Of a DNA stretch of 8,189 nucleotides, positions 1-6,094 are shown one piece after another. Under the pieces are notes generated by a model. The model did no database searches. It saw only the letters and a list, made by a program, of their open reading frames with translations, and was not told the origin of the DNA. A program made the translations under genes and the position numbers. Source of the DNA: Acidimicrobiia bacterium (lineage in GTDB: Bacteria > Actinomycetota > Acidimicrobiia > IMCC26256 > BP-133). The stretch is taken from assembly GCA_025934385.1 (NCBI GenBank), contig JAICYE010000072.1, positions 1 to 8,189 on the forward strand, read 5' to 3'. Each line of letters opens with the position of its first letter. Position 1 is the first letter of the stretch.

Positions 1-417
1 CGAGCACACGTTGACGATGGCGCCGCCGCCGGAGGCGATGATGGCCGGGGCGCCGTAGCGGATGCAGAGGAAGACGCCGTCGAGGTTGACCGACGTCACC
101 GCCCGCCACTCGTCGTAGTCCATGCCGAGCAGCGGGACGGGCCGGCCGATGCCGGCGTTGGGCACCATGATCTGCAGGCCGCCGTGCTGGGCCACCGTCT
201 GGTCGACCAGGCTCTTGACCTGCTCCTCGCTGCGGACGTCGCAGGCGATGGCCGACGCCCCCGGGATCCGGGACGCGGTCTCCTTGGCCATCCCCTCGTC
301 GATGTCGGACACCACCACCGTGGCGCCCTGCGCGGCGTAGGCCTCGGCGATCGCCTTGCCGATCCCCTTGGCCGCGCCGGTGACGATGGCGACCTTGCCT
401 TCCAGGAGCCCGCCCAT
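1..417 (-). CDS. Short-chain dehydrogenase/reductase (SDR), 3'-truncated by window edge
   Basis: This is the N-terminal 139 residues of a classical SDR, an NAD(P)-dependent alcohol/carbonyl oxidoreductase of the cytoplasm. The nucleotide-binding motif TGAAKGIG is at residues 13-20. An Asp at residue 38 (VVSDID) at the end of the second strand favours NAD(H) over NADP(H). C59-D60-V61 matches the usual adenine-contacting D-V, and N111 is the conserved active-site Asn. The NNAG motif reads PNAG (86-89), and the catalytic-serine segment reads NVCS, with S139 the last residue inside the window. The Tyr-x3-Lys pair therefore lies outside and cannot be checked. The start ATG (417-415) overlaps the TGA of the upstream SDR as TGATG, so translation is probably coupled and the two are one operon. 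The SDR family is certain; the substrate is unknown. Confidence 0.93.
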   Translation of the reverse strand, partial: MGGLLEGKVAIVTGAAKGIGKAIAEAYAAQGATVVVSDIDEGMAKETASRIPGASAIACDVRSEEQVKSLVDQTVAQHGGLQIMVPNAGIGRPVPLLGMDYDEWRAVTSVNLDGVFLCIRYGAPAIIASGGGAIVNVCS

Positions 418-1175
418 CAGAGCATCGCCGCCTGGAGTCCGCCGTCGAGGACGTAGGTCCCGCCGGTGCAGAACGAAGAATCATCGGAGGCCAGGAAGGC
501 CACCATCTCCGCCACCTCCTCAGGTGTGCCGATGCGGCCCTGCTTGAGGGCCGCCAGGTCGTCGAAGGGCACGCCGACCACCTCGGTCACGACCGGCTTC
601 AGCCGGTCGACCATGGCGGTGGCGATGAAGGCCGGGCACACGGCGTTGATCCGGATCCCCGTCGGCCGCAGTTCCACCGCCGCCACCCGGGTGAGCTGCA
701 CCACTCCGGCCTTGGAGGCGCAGTAGGAGCCGAACAGCGGCGCGCCGCCGAGGCCGGCCAGCGACGACATGTTCACGATGACGCCGCCGGGCTGCGGCAG
801 GGCGGCCAGGGCCGCCCGCATCCCGAGGAACACGCCCTTGACGTTGACCGCCATCAGCCGGTCGAACTCCTCCTCCGTCTGGTGGAAGAGCGGCTTCACG
901 ATCTCGATGCCGGCGTTGTTGACCATGATGTCGAGGCCCCCGAACGTGTCGACGGTGGCCTGCACCGCCGCCTCCAGGTCGGAGGACTGCGTCACGTCGC
1001 AGCGCATCGCCCGGACCGACTCGCCGAGCTCGTCGGCCGTGAGCTTGGCCCCCGCCTCGTCGATGTCGGCGATCATCACTTTGGCCCCACGCTCCACGAA
1101 CAGGGTGGTGATGGCTTTACCCAGGCCCTGGGCACCCCCCGTCACCAACGCCCGCTTGCCATCCAGTTCCGCCAT
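417..1175 (-). CDS. Short-chain dehydrogenase/reductase (SDR family oxidoreductase), complete
   Basis: This is a complete 252-residue classical SDR, the normal length for the family. It shows the cofactor motif TGGAQGLG (12-19) and an Asp at 37 (IADID) suggesting NAD(H) preference. D60-V61, NNAG (86-89) and N111 follow. The catalytic triad is S138, Y151 and K155 (YCASK), at the canonical 13- and 4-residue spacings. The C-terminal GGTYVLDGG segment is typical. An ATG at 1181 abuts the AAGGAG Shine-Dalgarno sequence (1182-1187) with no spacer, so I chose the ATG at 1175, which has 6-base spacing and begins MAELDGK. It is followed by the second SDR with a one-base stop/start overlap and preceded by the PucR-like regulator 104 bases upstream. 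The pair may act in sequence on one alcohol/ketone substrate, or as a heteromer; that is inference. Names such as 3-oxoacyl-ACP reductase or hydroxysteroid dehydrogenase would be over-specific. Confidence 0.95.
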   Translation of the reverse strand: MAELDGKRALVTGGAQGLGKAITTLFVERGAKVMIADIDEAGAKLTADELGESVRAMRCDVTQSSDLEAAVQATVDTFGGLDIMVNNAGIEIVKPLFHQTEEEFDRLMAVNVKGVFLGMRAALAALPQPGGVIVNMSSLAGLGGAPLFGSYCASKAGVVQLTRVAAVELRPTGIRINAVCPAFIATAMVDRLKPVVTEVVGVPFDDLAALKQGRIGTPEEVAEMVAFLASDDSSFCTGGTYVLDGGLQAAML

Positions 1176-1279
1176 CACCATCTCCTTTTGGTCGAAGACG
1201 TCGCCGGTCAGCTTGCCGCAGCGTTCTGGCCGGGTCCACAGAGCGCTGGATAGAGATGGGGCTCCGGCTTTGGAGAGGC
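1176..1279. other. Intergenic region between regulator and SDR pair
   Basis: This is a 104-bp gap between two co-directional minus-strand genes. Apart from the Shine-Dalgarno next to the SDR it shows no convincing -10/-35 pair, strong terminator or clear operator. There is one weak 5-bp inverted pair (GCCGG/CCGGC) on the minus strand. The gap is long enough for the SDR pair to have its own promoter, but the sequence does not settle whether the regulator is co-transcribed with it. Confidence 0.4.
1182..1187 (-). promoter_or_regulatory. Shine-Dalgarno deciding the start of the 252-aa SDR
   Basis: On the minus strand, AAGGAG lies directly before ATGGTGATG. The first ATG (1181) has no spacer, while the in-frame ATG at 1175 lies 6 bases from the SD, which is near optimal. 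This supports starting the protein at MAELDGK rather than MVMAELDGK. Confidence 0.7.
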
Positions 1280-2515
1280 CTACAAGCCGGACCCAGCCGG
1301 ACCGGGTAGCGCCGCCCGCCCCGACATCAGCCAGTCCCGCTGCATCGCCCACCACACCTCGAAGGCCGTCACGGGACGCTCCAGCGACGCGCCGGTCAGC
1401 TCCTCGAACCGCCCGAGCCGGTACCGCACCGTGTTCTGGTGGACGTCGAGCGCCTCGGCGGTGGCCTTCACCGACAGGCCGTGTTCGATGAAGGCGGCCA
1501 CGGTCTCGAGCACCGCCGCCGCCCGGACCCCGAGCTTCTCCAGGGGCCGCAGGTACCGCCGCACCAGCAGCTCGCCCAGCTCGTCCTCGGCGGCCACGGC
1601 CACCCGGAGCGACAGGTCCTCCAGCCGGTACACGCCGGGCAGGCCGAACCGTTCCGCCACCTCGAGCACCCGGCTGGCGGTGGCGTACGACGGCTCGATG
1701 GCGGTGAGGTCGGCCGGCGGGCCGACACCGACGATGCCGGGGCAGCCGTCGAGCGCCGGCGGCCGGGGGGCGACGCCGACCACGTCGCCCTCCAGGACGT
1801 CGATGAAGCCGTGCTGGCCGCCGGCCCGGATCGAGGCCCGCAGCGCCCGGACCAGCTGCTCGGGCGTCGTCCCCGGTGCCGGCCGGCCCCGGAGAGCGAC
1901 GTAGCGCAGGTCGGGGGTCAGGTGGTAGGCCGGCCCGAGCCGGCGGATCTCGGCCGGGGCGATCGACCCGGACACCAGGCCCCGCAGGAACTCGGCCCGC
2001 TGGCGCTCGCCGTGGCGGGCGATCTCGATCTCGGCGTCGCGGTGGACGGTGGCCAGCCGCACGCCGACGGCGTCGGCCAGCGCCCACAGCAGCTGGACCA
2101 TCTCCAGCGTCACCGCCGGGGCACAACCGGCGGCGGTGGCGGCCTCCGTCAGGAACTCCCGGATCTGGTGGATGGAGAGCCGGTAGGCGGTCAGCACGTC
2201 CTGGACGTAGACGCCCTGGTCGGCCCGCTCCCCGGCCGCCACGGCGGCCTCGGCCAGCTCGGTGTCGCTCGGCAGCCGGCGGGCCAGCAGCGTCTTGCGG
2301 GCCGAGGCGCTGTTGCGCAGGGCCGAGGCCCGCAGCGCGTCGTCGCCCACCTCCCGGTAGGACGGCAGCACCTTGCGCAGCGCCCCCAGGGCGGTGTCGG
2401 CGACCTGGTCGTCGCAGGCGGCGAGACGGGCCACCACCGGCCGGATCTCCCGGTCCCACGTCGCCCGGTCGACCCGCCGCCGGGGCACCGGCGGACTGTA
2501 GAGGTCTCCAACCAT
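1280..2515 (-). CDS. PucR/CdaR-type transcriptional regulator with RsbRD-like N-terminus
   Basis: This 411-residue cytoplasmic protein has the architecture of PucR-family regulators. Residues about 15-175 are all-helical and resemble the RsbRD_N-type domain (for example YVQDVLTAYRLSIHQIREF). Residues about 180-300 fit the CdaR GGDEF-like domain. The C-terminal helix-turn-helix of the PucR HTH_30 type spans about 335-392, with the core VKATAEALDVHQNTVRYRLG starting at residue 349 and FEELTG ending at 375. It lacks the N-terminal PucR sensor domain seen in purine-catabolism regulators, so it is not named pucR here. The gene lies between two SDRs on its own strand and a divergent oxidoreductase/acyl-CoA ligase pair, a position typical of a local pathway regulator, usually an activator responding to a metabolite. 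The ATG at 2515 has no Shine-Dalgarno, but a TAGAAT box 9 bases upstream fits leaderless expression. No better internal start is visible. Confidence 0.9.
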   Translation of the reverse strand: MVGDLYSPPVPRRRVDRATWDREIRPVVARLAACDDQVADTALGALRKVLPSYREVGDDALRASALRNSASARKTLLARRLPSDTELAEAAVAAGERADQGVYVQDVLTAYRLSIHQIREFLTEAATAAGCAPAVTLEMVQLLWALADAVGVRLATVHRDAEIEIARHGERQRAEFLRGLVSGSIAPAEIRRLGPAYHLTPDLRYVALRGRPAPGTTPEQLVRALRASIRAGGQHGFIDVLEGDVVGVAPRPPALDGCPGIVGVGPPADLTAIEPSYATASRVLEVAERFGLPGVYRLEDLSLRVAVAAEDELGELLVRRYLRPLEKLGVRAAAVLETVAAFIEHGLSVKATAEALDVHQNTVRYRLGRFEELTGASLERPVTAFEVWWAMQRDWLMSGRAALPGPAGSGL

Positions 2516-2541
2516 GCGCTGGCGATTCTAGAGAAGTCTCC
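2499..2541. promoter_or_regulatory. Two similar short repeats, candidate operators of the regulator
   Basis: TAGAG-GTCTCC (2499-2509) and TAGAGAAGTCTCC (2529-2541) are near-identical direct repeats starting exactly 30 bp apart, close to three helical turns. Each is partly palindromic; the second contains GAGA-AG-TCTC. One overlaps the possible -10 box of the regulator and the other lies over its first codons. That placement would suit autoregulation by the PucR-like protein. The function is inferred only. Confidence 0.3.
2525..2530 (-). promoter_or_regulatory. Candidate -10 box of the regulator gene (leaderless promoter)
   Basis: On the minus strand, TAGAAT (5 of 6 matches to TATAAT) ends 9 bases before the regulator's ATG. 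Transcription would then start about 0-3 bases before the ATG, giving a leaderless or nearly leaderless mRNA. This agrees with the absence of a Shine-Dalgarno and with the common leaderless arrangement in actinobacteria. No -35 match is visible at 17-bp spacing. Confidence 0.45.
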
Positions 2542-2564
2542 CTCGAAGGGCCCGGGGCGCCAGA

Positions 2565-2592
2565 TCAGACTGACCCGAACGACTTCGTCTGA
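2565..2592. promoter_or_regulatory. Inverted repeat TCAGAC-N16-GTCTGA upstream of the oxidoreductase gene
   Basis: These are perfect 6-bp arms at 2565-2570 and 2587-2592, with arm centres 22 bp apart (about two helical turns). The repeat lies 15 bases before the ATG of the saccharopine-dehydrogenase-like gene in the divergent intergenic region. It could be a dimer-binding operator, for the neighbouring regulator or another one, or a short 5'-leader hairpin. No clear -10 box for the rightward transcript was found. Confidence 0.35.
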
Positions 2593-2607
2593 CGTGAGGG
2601 AGCGACC

Positions 2608-3738
2608 ATGAGCACGAAGCCCGTCGTCGTCTATGGAGCCTCGGGGTACACCGGAAGGCTCGTCTGTGAATACCTGCGCGAGCACAACATCCCCTTCGTG
2701 GCCGCCGGGCGGAACAAGGACCGCCTCGCCACGTCGATGGAACGCCACGTGCCCGGCATCGAGACGGCCGACTACGAGATCGCCGAGGTGGAGCACTCCA
2801 CCGAGGGCCTGACCAAGCTCCTCAACGGCGCCAAGGTCCTCATCAACACCGTGGGCCCGTTCGCCGAGTACGGCCACGAGGCCGTACAAGCTTGTCTGAG
2901 CGCCGGGTGCCACTACACCGACACCAACGGCGAGCAGGACTGGATGATCGCCGCCGAGCAGCAGTACGGGCAGGAGTTCGCCGACCGCGGCCTCCTCCTC
3001 TCCCCCGGTGTCGCCCAGATGTACACGACCGGTGAGATCGCCGCCCAGATCGCCCTCGAGCAGTTGCCCGGCCTCCACACGCTCGACATCGAGGTGTTCT
3101 GGAAGGGCGCCCCGACCCTGGCGTCGACGGCCACCATCCTCGTCAACGCCGCCATGGCCAAGGCGCACTACCTCGAGGAGAACCAGTACGTCGAGTGGCC
3201 CGCCGACGCAGGGCTGTACACGGTGGTCGTACCGGGCCAGCACGAGCTCGGACTGGCCCTCCCGTGGGGTGGCACGTCGCATCCCGTCTGGTTCAAGCAG
3301 GATCCCCGGGTCCAGAACGTCAAGGTCCTCGGCGGCATCCTCAACCCCCCGCTGATGAAGGCCGTCCCCCAGATCGTGCAGTCGATCCTGGCCGGGGTCG
3401 AGGGTCTCGAACTCGAGCAGAAGCTGGCCGTCCTCCACGAGCAGGCGGGCGGCGTCACTCCGCAGATGCCGCCCCGGGAGAACCCCCGCATCAACATCTC
3501 GGTCGACTCCGTCCACGCCTCCGGCCCGCTCGGCCGGGTCCACACCGTGATCTACGGCAACTGCAACTACAAGCAGACCGGGCTCCTCAACGCCTACGCC
3601 GCCCACCAGCTCATCAACGGCGGCAACCGCCGGGTCGGCTTCGCCTCGGCCTGCCAGGCCTTCGGGCACAACGAGCTGCTCGGCGTCCTCAAGAGCTTCG
3701 GCCTCGTGCAGGACCCGGTCGTCACCGTCAACGGCTGA
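2608..3738 (+). CDS. Saccharopine dehydrogenase-like NAD(P)-binding oxidoreductase (DUF5938-type)
   Basis: This 376-residue protein has an N-terminal Rossmann fold of the Sacchrp_dh_NADP type. The motif GASGYTG is at residues 10-16, AAGR at 32-35 suggests NADP(H) binding, NTVGPF is at 80-85, and YTDTNGEQDW is at 103-112. The C-terminal two thirds resemble what I remember as DUF5938; that label is from memory, not a search. True saccharopine dehydrogenase in lysine metabolism is unlikely given the neighbours. Relatives in mycobacteria include a trans-acting enoyl reductase in lipid synthesis (Rv2953), so reduction of a C=C or C=O bond in a lipid-like substrate is a reasonable guess. GAGGGAG (2596-2602), five bases before the ATG, is a good Shine-Dalgarno. 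The gene is first in a two-gene unit with an acyl-CoA synthetase 5 bases downstream, and is divergent from the PucR-like regulator. Confidence 0.85.
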   Translation: MSTKPVVVYGASGYTGRLVCEYLREHNIPFVAAGRNKDRLATSMERHVPGIETADYEIAEVEHSTEGLTKLLNGAKVLINTVGPFAEYGHEAVQACLSAGCHYTDTNGEQDWMIAAEQQYGQEFADRGLLLSPGVAQMYTTGEIAAQIALEQLPGLHTLDIEVFWKGAPTLASTATILVNAAMAKAHYLEENQYVEWPADAGLYTVVVPGQHELGLALPWGGTSHPVWFKQDPRVQNVKVLGGILNPPLMKAVPQIVQSILAGVEGLELEQKLAVLHEQAGGVTPQMPPRENPRINISVDSVHASGPLGRVHTVIYGNCNYKQTGLLNAYAAHQLINGGNRRVGFASACQAFGHNELLGVLKSFGLVQDPVVTVNG

Positions 3739-3743
3739 GCACC

Positions 3744-5375
3744 ATGAACCTGGGTGAGATCCTGGCCGACGCGGCCCACCACCATCCCGACCGCGCCGCC
3801 ATCGTCTGGCAGGCCCGGGGGACGGGGGGTGTCCCCCCGACAGGTGCGGCGGAAGCCGCTACGGAGCGCAAAGAGCGGCGGACCTATCGGGAGGTCGAGC
3901 AGCGGGCCTCGGCCCTGGCCGTCGGCCTGGTGGAGGAGCTCAAGGTCCAGCCCGGCGACCGCGTGGCGGTGATGATGTCGAACAGCCCCGAGCTGCTCGA
4001 GACGCTCTTCGCCGTCTGGAAGTCGGGGGCCACGATCTCACCGCTCAACGCCCGCCTCACCCGGGAGGAGATCCGGTACCAGATCAGCGATTGCGAGGCG
4101 AAGGTCTTCATCGTCGGCTCCGAGTTCACCGGGACCGTTCTCGGTCTGCGGGACGAGCTCGACGTGGAGGCCTTCGTCCTCGAGTCGCCGTCCGCCGCCC
4201 GGGGGCAGGACCCTCAGGGTGACGGGCTGGTCGGCCTCGACGAACTGCGCGAGCGCCATGCCGGCAAGGCGGCGCCCGACCCCGGCACGGCCGACAGCGA
4301 CGTCGCCTGGCTGGCCTACACGTCGGGGACGACCGGCCAGCCGAAGGGAGCCATGCTCAGCCACGGCTGCCTGACGTTCGTGGCCGTGGCGTGGCTGGCC
4401 GACCTTCAGCGGCTGGAGCCGGAGGACGTGGCCCTCGTGGCCGCCCCGCTCACCCACGGCGCCGGCATCATGGCCCTGGCCTTCGTGATGAAGGCCGCCA
4501 CCCAGGTGCTGGCCCACGGCTTCGACCCTGCCGCCATCCTCGCCACCATCGCCCGCGAGAAGGTCACCCACACCTGGATGGTGCCGACCCAGATCCGGAT
4601 GATCCTCGACTCCCCGGCCTTGGAGACGGCCGACCTGTCGACACTCGAGACCATCGTCTACGGCGGCGCCCCGATGTACGTGGAGGACCTCAAGGAGGCC
4701 ATCCGCCGCATCGGCCCGATCTTCGTGCAGCTCCTCGCCCAGACCGAGTCACCGATGACCGGCACGTACATGCGGGCCCAGGACCACATTCTGGACGGGC
4801 CGGGCAGCGAACGGCTGGCGTCCTGCGGCCACGCCCGGTCCGGCATGGAGGTGGCCGTTCTCGACGACGACGACCGGCGGCTGCCCCCCGGCGAGAGCGG
4901 CGAGATCTGCATCAAGGGCCCGGCGCTGATGAACGGCTACTGGAAGCGGCCCGAGGCCACCGCCGAGACGCTGCGCCACGGGTGGCTCCACACCGGCGAC
5001 ATCGGCCGGATGGACGAGGCCGGCTACGTCTACATCCTCGACCGCACCAAGGACATGGTGATCTCCGGCGGCCTCAACGTGTACCCCCGGGAGATCGAGG
5101 AAGTCCTCCTCCGGCACCCGGCCATCAGCCAGGCGGCGGTGATCGGCGTGCCCGACCCGAAGTGGGGCGAGGCCGTGAAGGCGGTCGTCGTGGCCGACAG
5201 CGGCGCCGGCCTCGGCGAGGCGGACGTCATCGCCTTCACCGCCGAGCATCTCGCCGGCTACAAGAAGCCGAAGACCGTCGACTTCGTCGACGACCTGCCG
5301 AAGACGACCTACGGCAAGATCGACAAGAAGGCGATCCGGGCGCCGTTCTGGTCCGGCCGTGACCGCATGGTGTAG
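3744..5375 (+). CDS. Acyl-CoA synthetase (AMP-forming, ANL superfamily)
   Basis: This 543-residue adenylate-forming ligase activates a carboxylic acid with ATP to an acyl-AMP and transfers it to CoA. The P-loop-like motif YTSGTTGQPKG is at 192-202, YGGAP at 306-310, and the TGD adenylate motif at 417-419. The hinge region DRTKDMVISGGLNVYPREIE begins at 433, and PKTTYGKIDK (519-528) carries the catalytic Lys525. The usual YGxTE motif reads LAQTE (the QTES part at 333-336), so the Tyr-Gly before the conserved TE is replaced. The start MNLGEILADAA is typical for the family; the ATG lies 5 bases after the previous stop with no clear Shine-Dalgarno, suggesting translational coupling. Residues about 24-44 are an unusual Gly/Pro/Ala-rich insertion encoded by hairpin-rich DNA. 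Chain length and substrate are unknown; the neighbouring oxidoreductases suggest a cyclic, terpenoid or fatty acid intermediate (inference). Confidence 0.95.
   Translation: MNLGEILADAAHHHPDRAAIVWQARGTGGVPPTGAAEAATERKERRTYREVEQRASALAVGLVEELKVQPGDRVAVMMSNSPELLETLFAVWKSGATISPLNARLTREEIRYQISDCEAKVFIVGSEFTGTVLGLRDELDVEAFVLESPSAARGQDPQGDGLVGLDELRERHAGKAAPDPGTADSDVAWLAYTSGTTGQPKGAMLSHGCLTFVAVAWLADLQRLEPEDVALVAAPLTHGAGIMALAFVMKAATQVLAHGFDPAAILATIAREKVTHTWMVPTQIRMILDSPALETADLSTLETIVYGGAPMYVEDLKEAIRRIGPIFVQLLAQTESPMTGTYMRAQDHILDGPGSERLASCGHARSGMEVAVLDDDDRRLPPGESGEICIKGPALMNGYWKRPEATAETLRHGWLHTGDIGRMDEAGYVYILDRTKDMVISGGLNVYPREIEEVLLRHPAISQAAVIGVPDPKWGEAVKAVVVADSGAGLGEADVIAFTAEHLAGYKKPKTVDFVDDLPKTTYGKIDKKAIRAPFWSGRDRMV
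3813..3875 (+). repeat. Palindrome-rich in-frame insertion within the acyl-CoA synthetase gene
   Basis: This stretch is dense with inverted repeats. GGGGGAC (3817-3823) pairs with GTCCCCC (3831-3837); alternatively CGGGGGG (3823-3829) pairs with CCCCCCG (3833-3839) around a TGT loop. GCGGC (3846-3850) pairs with GCCGC (3855-3859) around GGAA. GCCGCT (3855-3860) pairs with AGCGGC (3874-3879). It encodes about 20 residues (24-44) between AIVWQ and RRTYREVE, where family members usually have only a two- to four-residue turn. Frame is kept. This resembles in-frame palindromic elements such as those known in Rickettsia genes, but no second copy is visible in the window. The boundaries are approximate. 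Confidence 0.45.
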
Positions 5376-5407
5376 GAGTGCGGAACGCAGCGCCGCAACA
5401 GCCCTGA

Positions 5408-5422
5408 CCGGCCTCAGGCCGG
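5408..5422. terminator. GC hairpin at a convergent gene junction, candidate bidirectional terminator
   Basis: CCGGCC (5408-5413) and GGCCGG (5417-5422) form a perfect 6-bp stem around a TCA loop that is exactly the stop codon (TGA on the minus strand) of the protease gene. It sits 32 bases after the stop of the acyl-CoA synthetase. There is no T-run on either side, so it is not a classical intrinsic terminator, though hairpins without U-tracts are commonly proposed in actinobacteria. Confidence 0.4.
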
Positions 5423-6094
5423 CTGCGGCTGCTTGAGCAGGGCCAGGTTCTGGGCGGCGAAGAGCATCGCCAGGAACAGCCCGTAGGTCCTCCCGGCCTT
5501 GTAGGCCACGACGCCGGCCCCCACCGCCAGGATCATCGACACCTGGGCGGCGAGCCGGCGGCGGGCCGCCGGCGGGCCGGGCAGCGCCAGCTCCAGCAGA
5601 TGGCCGCCGTCGAGCGGGATGATCGGCAACAGGTTGAGCGCCGACCAGCCGAGGGTGGTGAACGCTGCCGTCCGCAGGACGTAGCCGCCGGTCGTCCACG
5701 ACTGCCAGCCGGTGGCGTGGATGGCCCACAGCACCGGCAAACCGAGGATGATGCCGGCCGCCGGTCCGGCGGCGCTGAGCACGGCCGACTCCGCCCGGGA
5801 CAGCGGCACCTCCCGCTCCGAGCGGGTGAGCCCGCCGAGGCCCTGCAGCGAGATCGACGCCGTGGCCCCCATGCTCCGGGCCGACAGGGCATGGCCGAGC
5901 TCGTGGCCGAGGACGCTGACGAGCGCCAGCCCGACCCAGATGCCGATGTGCGACGCCGTGCCGTCGAAGCCGATCAACGCCACGATCAACAGGAACGAGG
6001 CGTCGATCTGGATCGGGAACCCGAAGAGGCGGAAGCGAAGCCCCTGCGGCGCTCGGGCGCGGGCCGGCCGGACGGGTTCGAGCTCGTTCACCAT
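5414..6094 (-). CDS. Site-2 protease family (M50) membrane zinc metalloprotease
   Basis: This predicted 226-residue integral-membrane protease cleaves within or near the membrane. The zinc-binding motif HELGH is at residues 64-68 inside a hydrophobic helix, with E65 as catalytic base. The third metal ligand D162 sits in NLLPIIPLDGGH (154-165), and AAGPAAG at 108-114 is typical. Hydrophobic segments lie at about 33-43, 50-70, 103-126, 140-160 and 190-220. There is no PDZ or CBS domain, so it is a minimal M50B-type enzyme whose substrate (often an anti-sigma factor) is unknown. I chose the ATG at 6094. An upstream in-frame TTG at 6136 would add 14 residues (first MAGASYRR), but neither start has a good Shine-Dalgarno. 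It is divergent from the luciferase-like oxidoreductase and convergent with the acyl-CoA synthetase, so it is probably transcribed alone. Confidence 0.92.
   Translation of the reverse strand: MVNELEPVRPARARAPQGLRFRLFGFPIQIDASFLLIVALIGFDGTASHIGIWVGLALVSVLGHELGHALSARSMGATASISLQGLGGLTRSEREVPLSRAESAVLSAAGPAAGIILGLPVLWAIHATGWQSWTTGGYVLRTAAFTTLGWSALNLLPIIPLDGGHLLELALPGPPAARRRLAAQVSMILAVGAGVVAYKAGRTYGLFLAMLFAAQNLALLKQPQPA

Noticed and set aside
417..2459. Continuous 680-codon minus-strand frame covering the SDR and much of the regulator region
   Set aside because: Only the part from 1175 down encodes a recognisable SDR. The upstream part is an out-of-frame Arg/Gly/Pro/Ala-rich reading of the regulator gene, so this is not a regulator-SDR fusion.
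1439..2611. 390-codon plus-strand frame opposite the regulator
   Set aside because: It is antisense to a convincing PucR-type protein with low-complexity composition and no recognisable motif.
2191..3669. 492-codon minus-strand frame opposite the oxidoreductase gene
   Set aside because: It crosses the divergent intergenic region and is antisense to a clearly conserved protein. Its Val/Gly/Asp-rich composition is typical of a GC-rich shadow frame.
2608..3738. True saccharopine dehydrogenase of lysine metabolism
   Set aside because: The Rossmann motif belongs to that superfamily, but the C-terminal part and the neighbours (acyl-CoA ligase, SDRs, PucR-like regulator) do not fit lysine metabolism.
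3195..5375. 726-codon plus-strand frame extending the acyl-CoA synthetase upstream
   Set aside because: The first 183 codons are an Arg/Pro-rich shadow of the saccharopine-dehydrogenase-like gene. The family N-terminus begins at the ATG at 3744.
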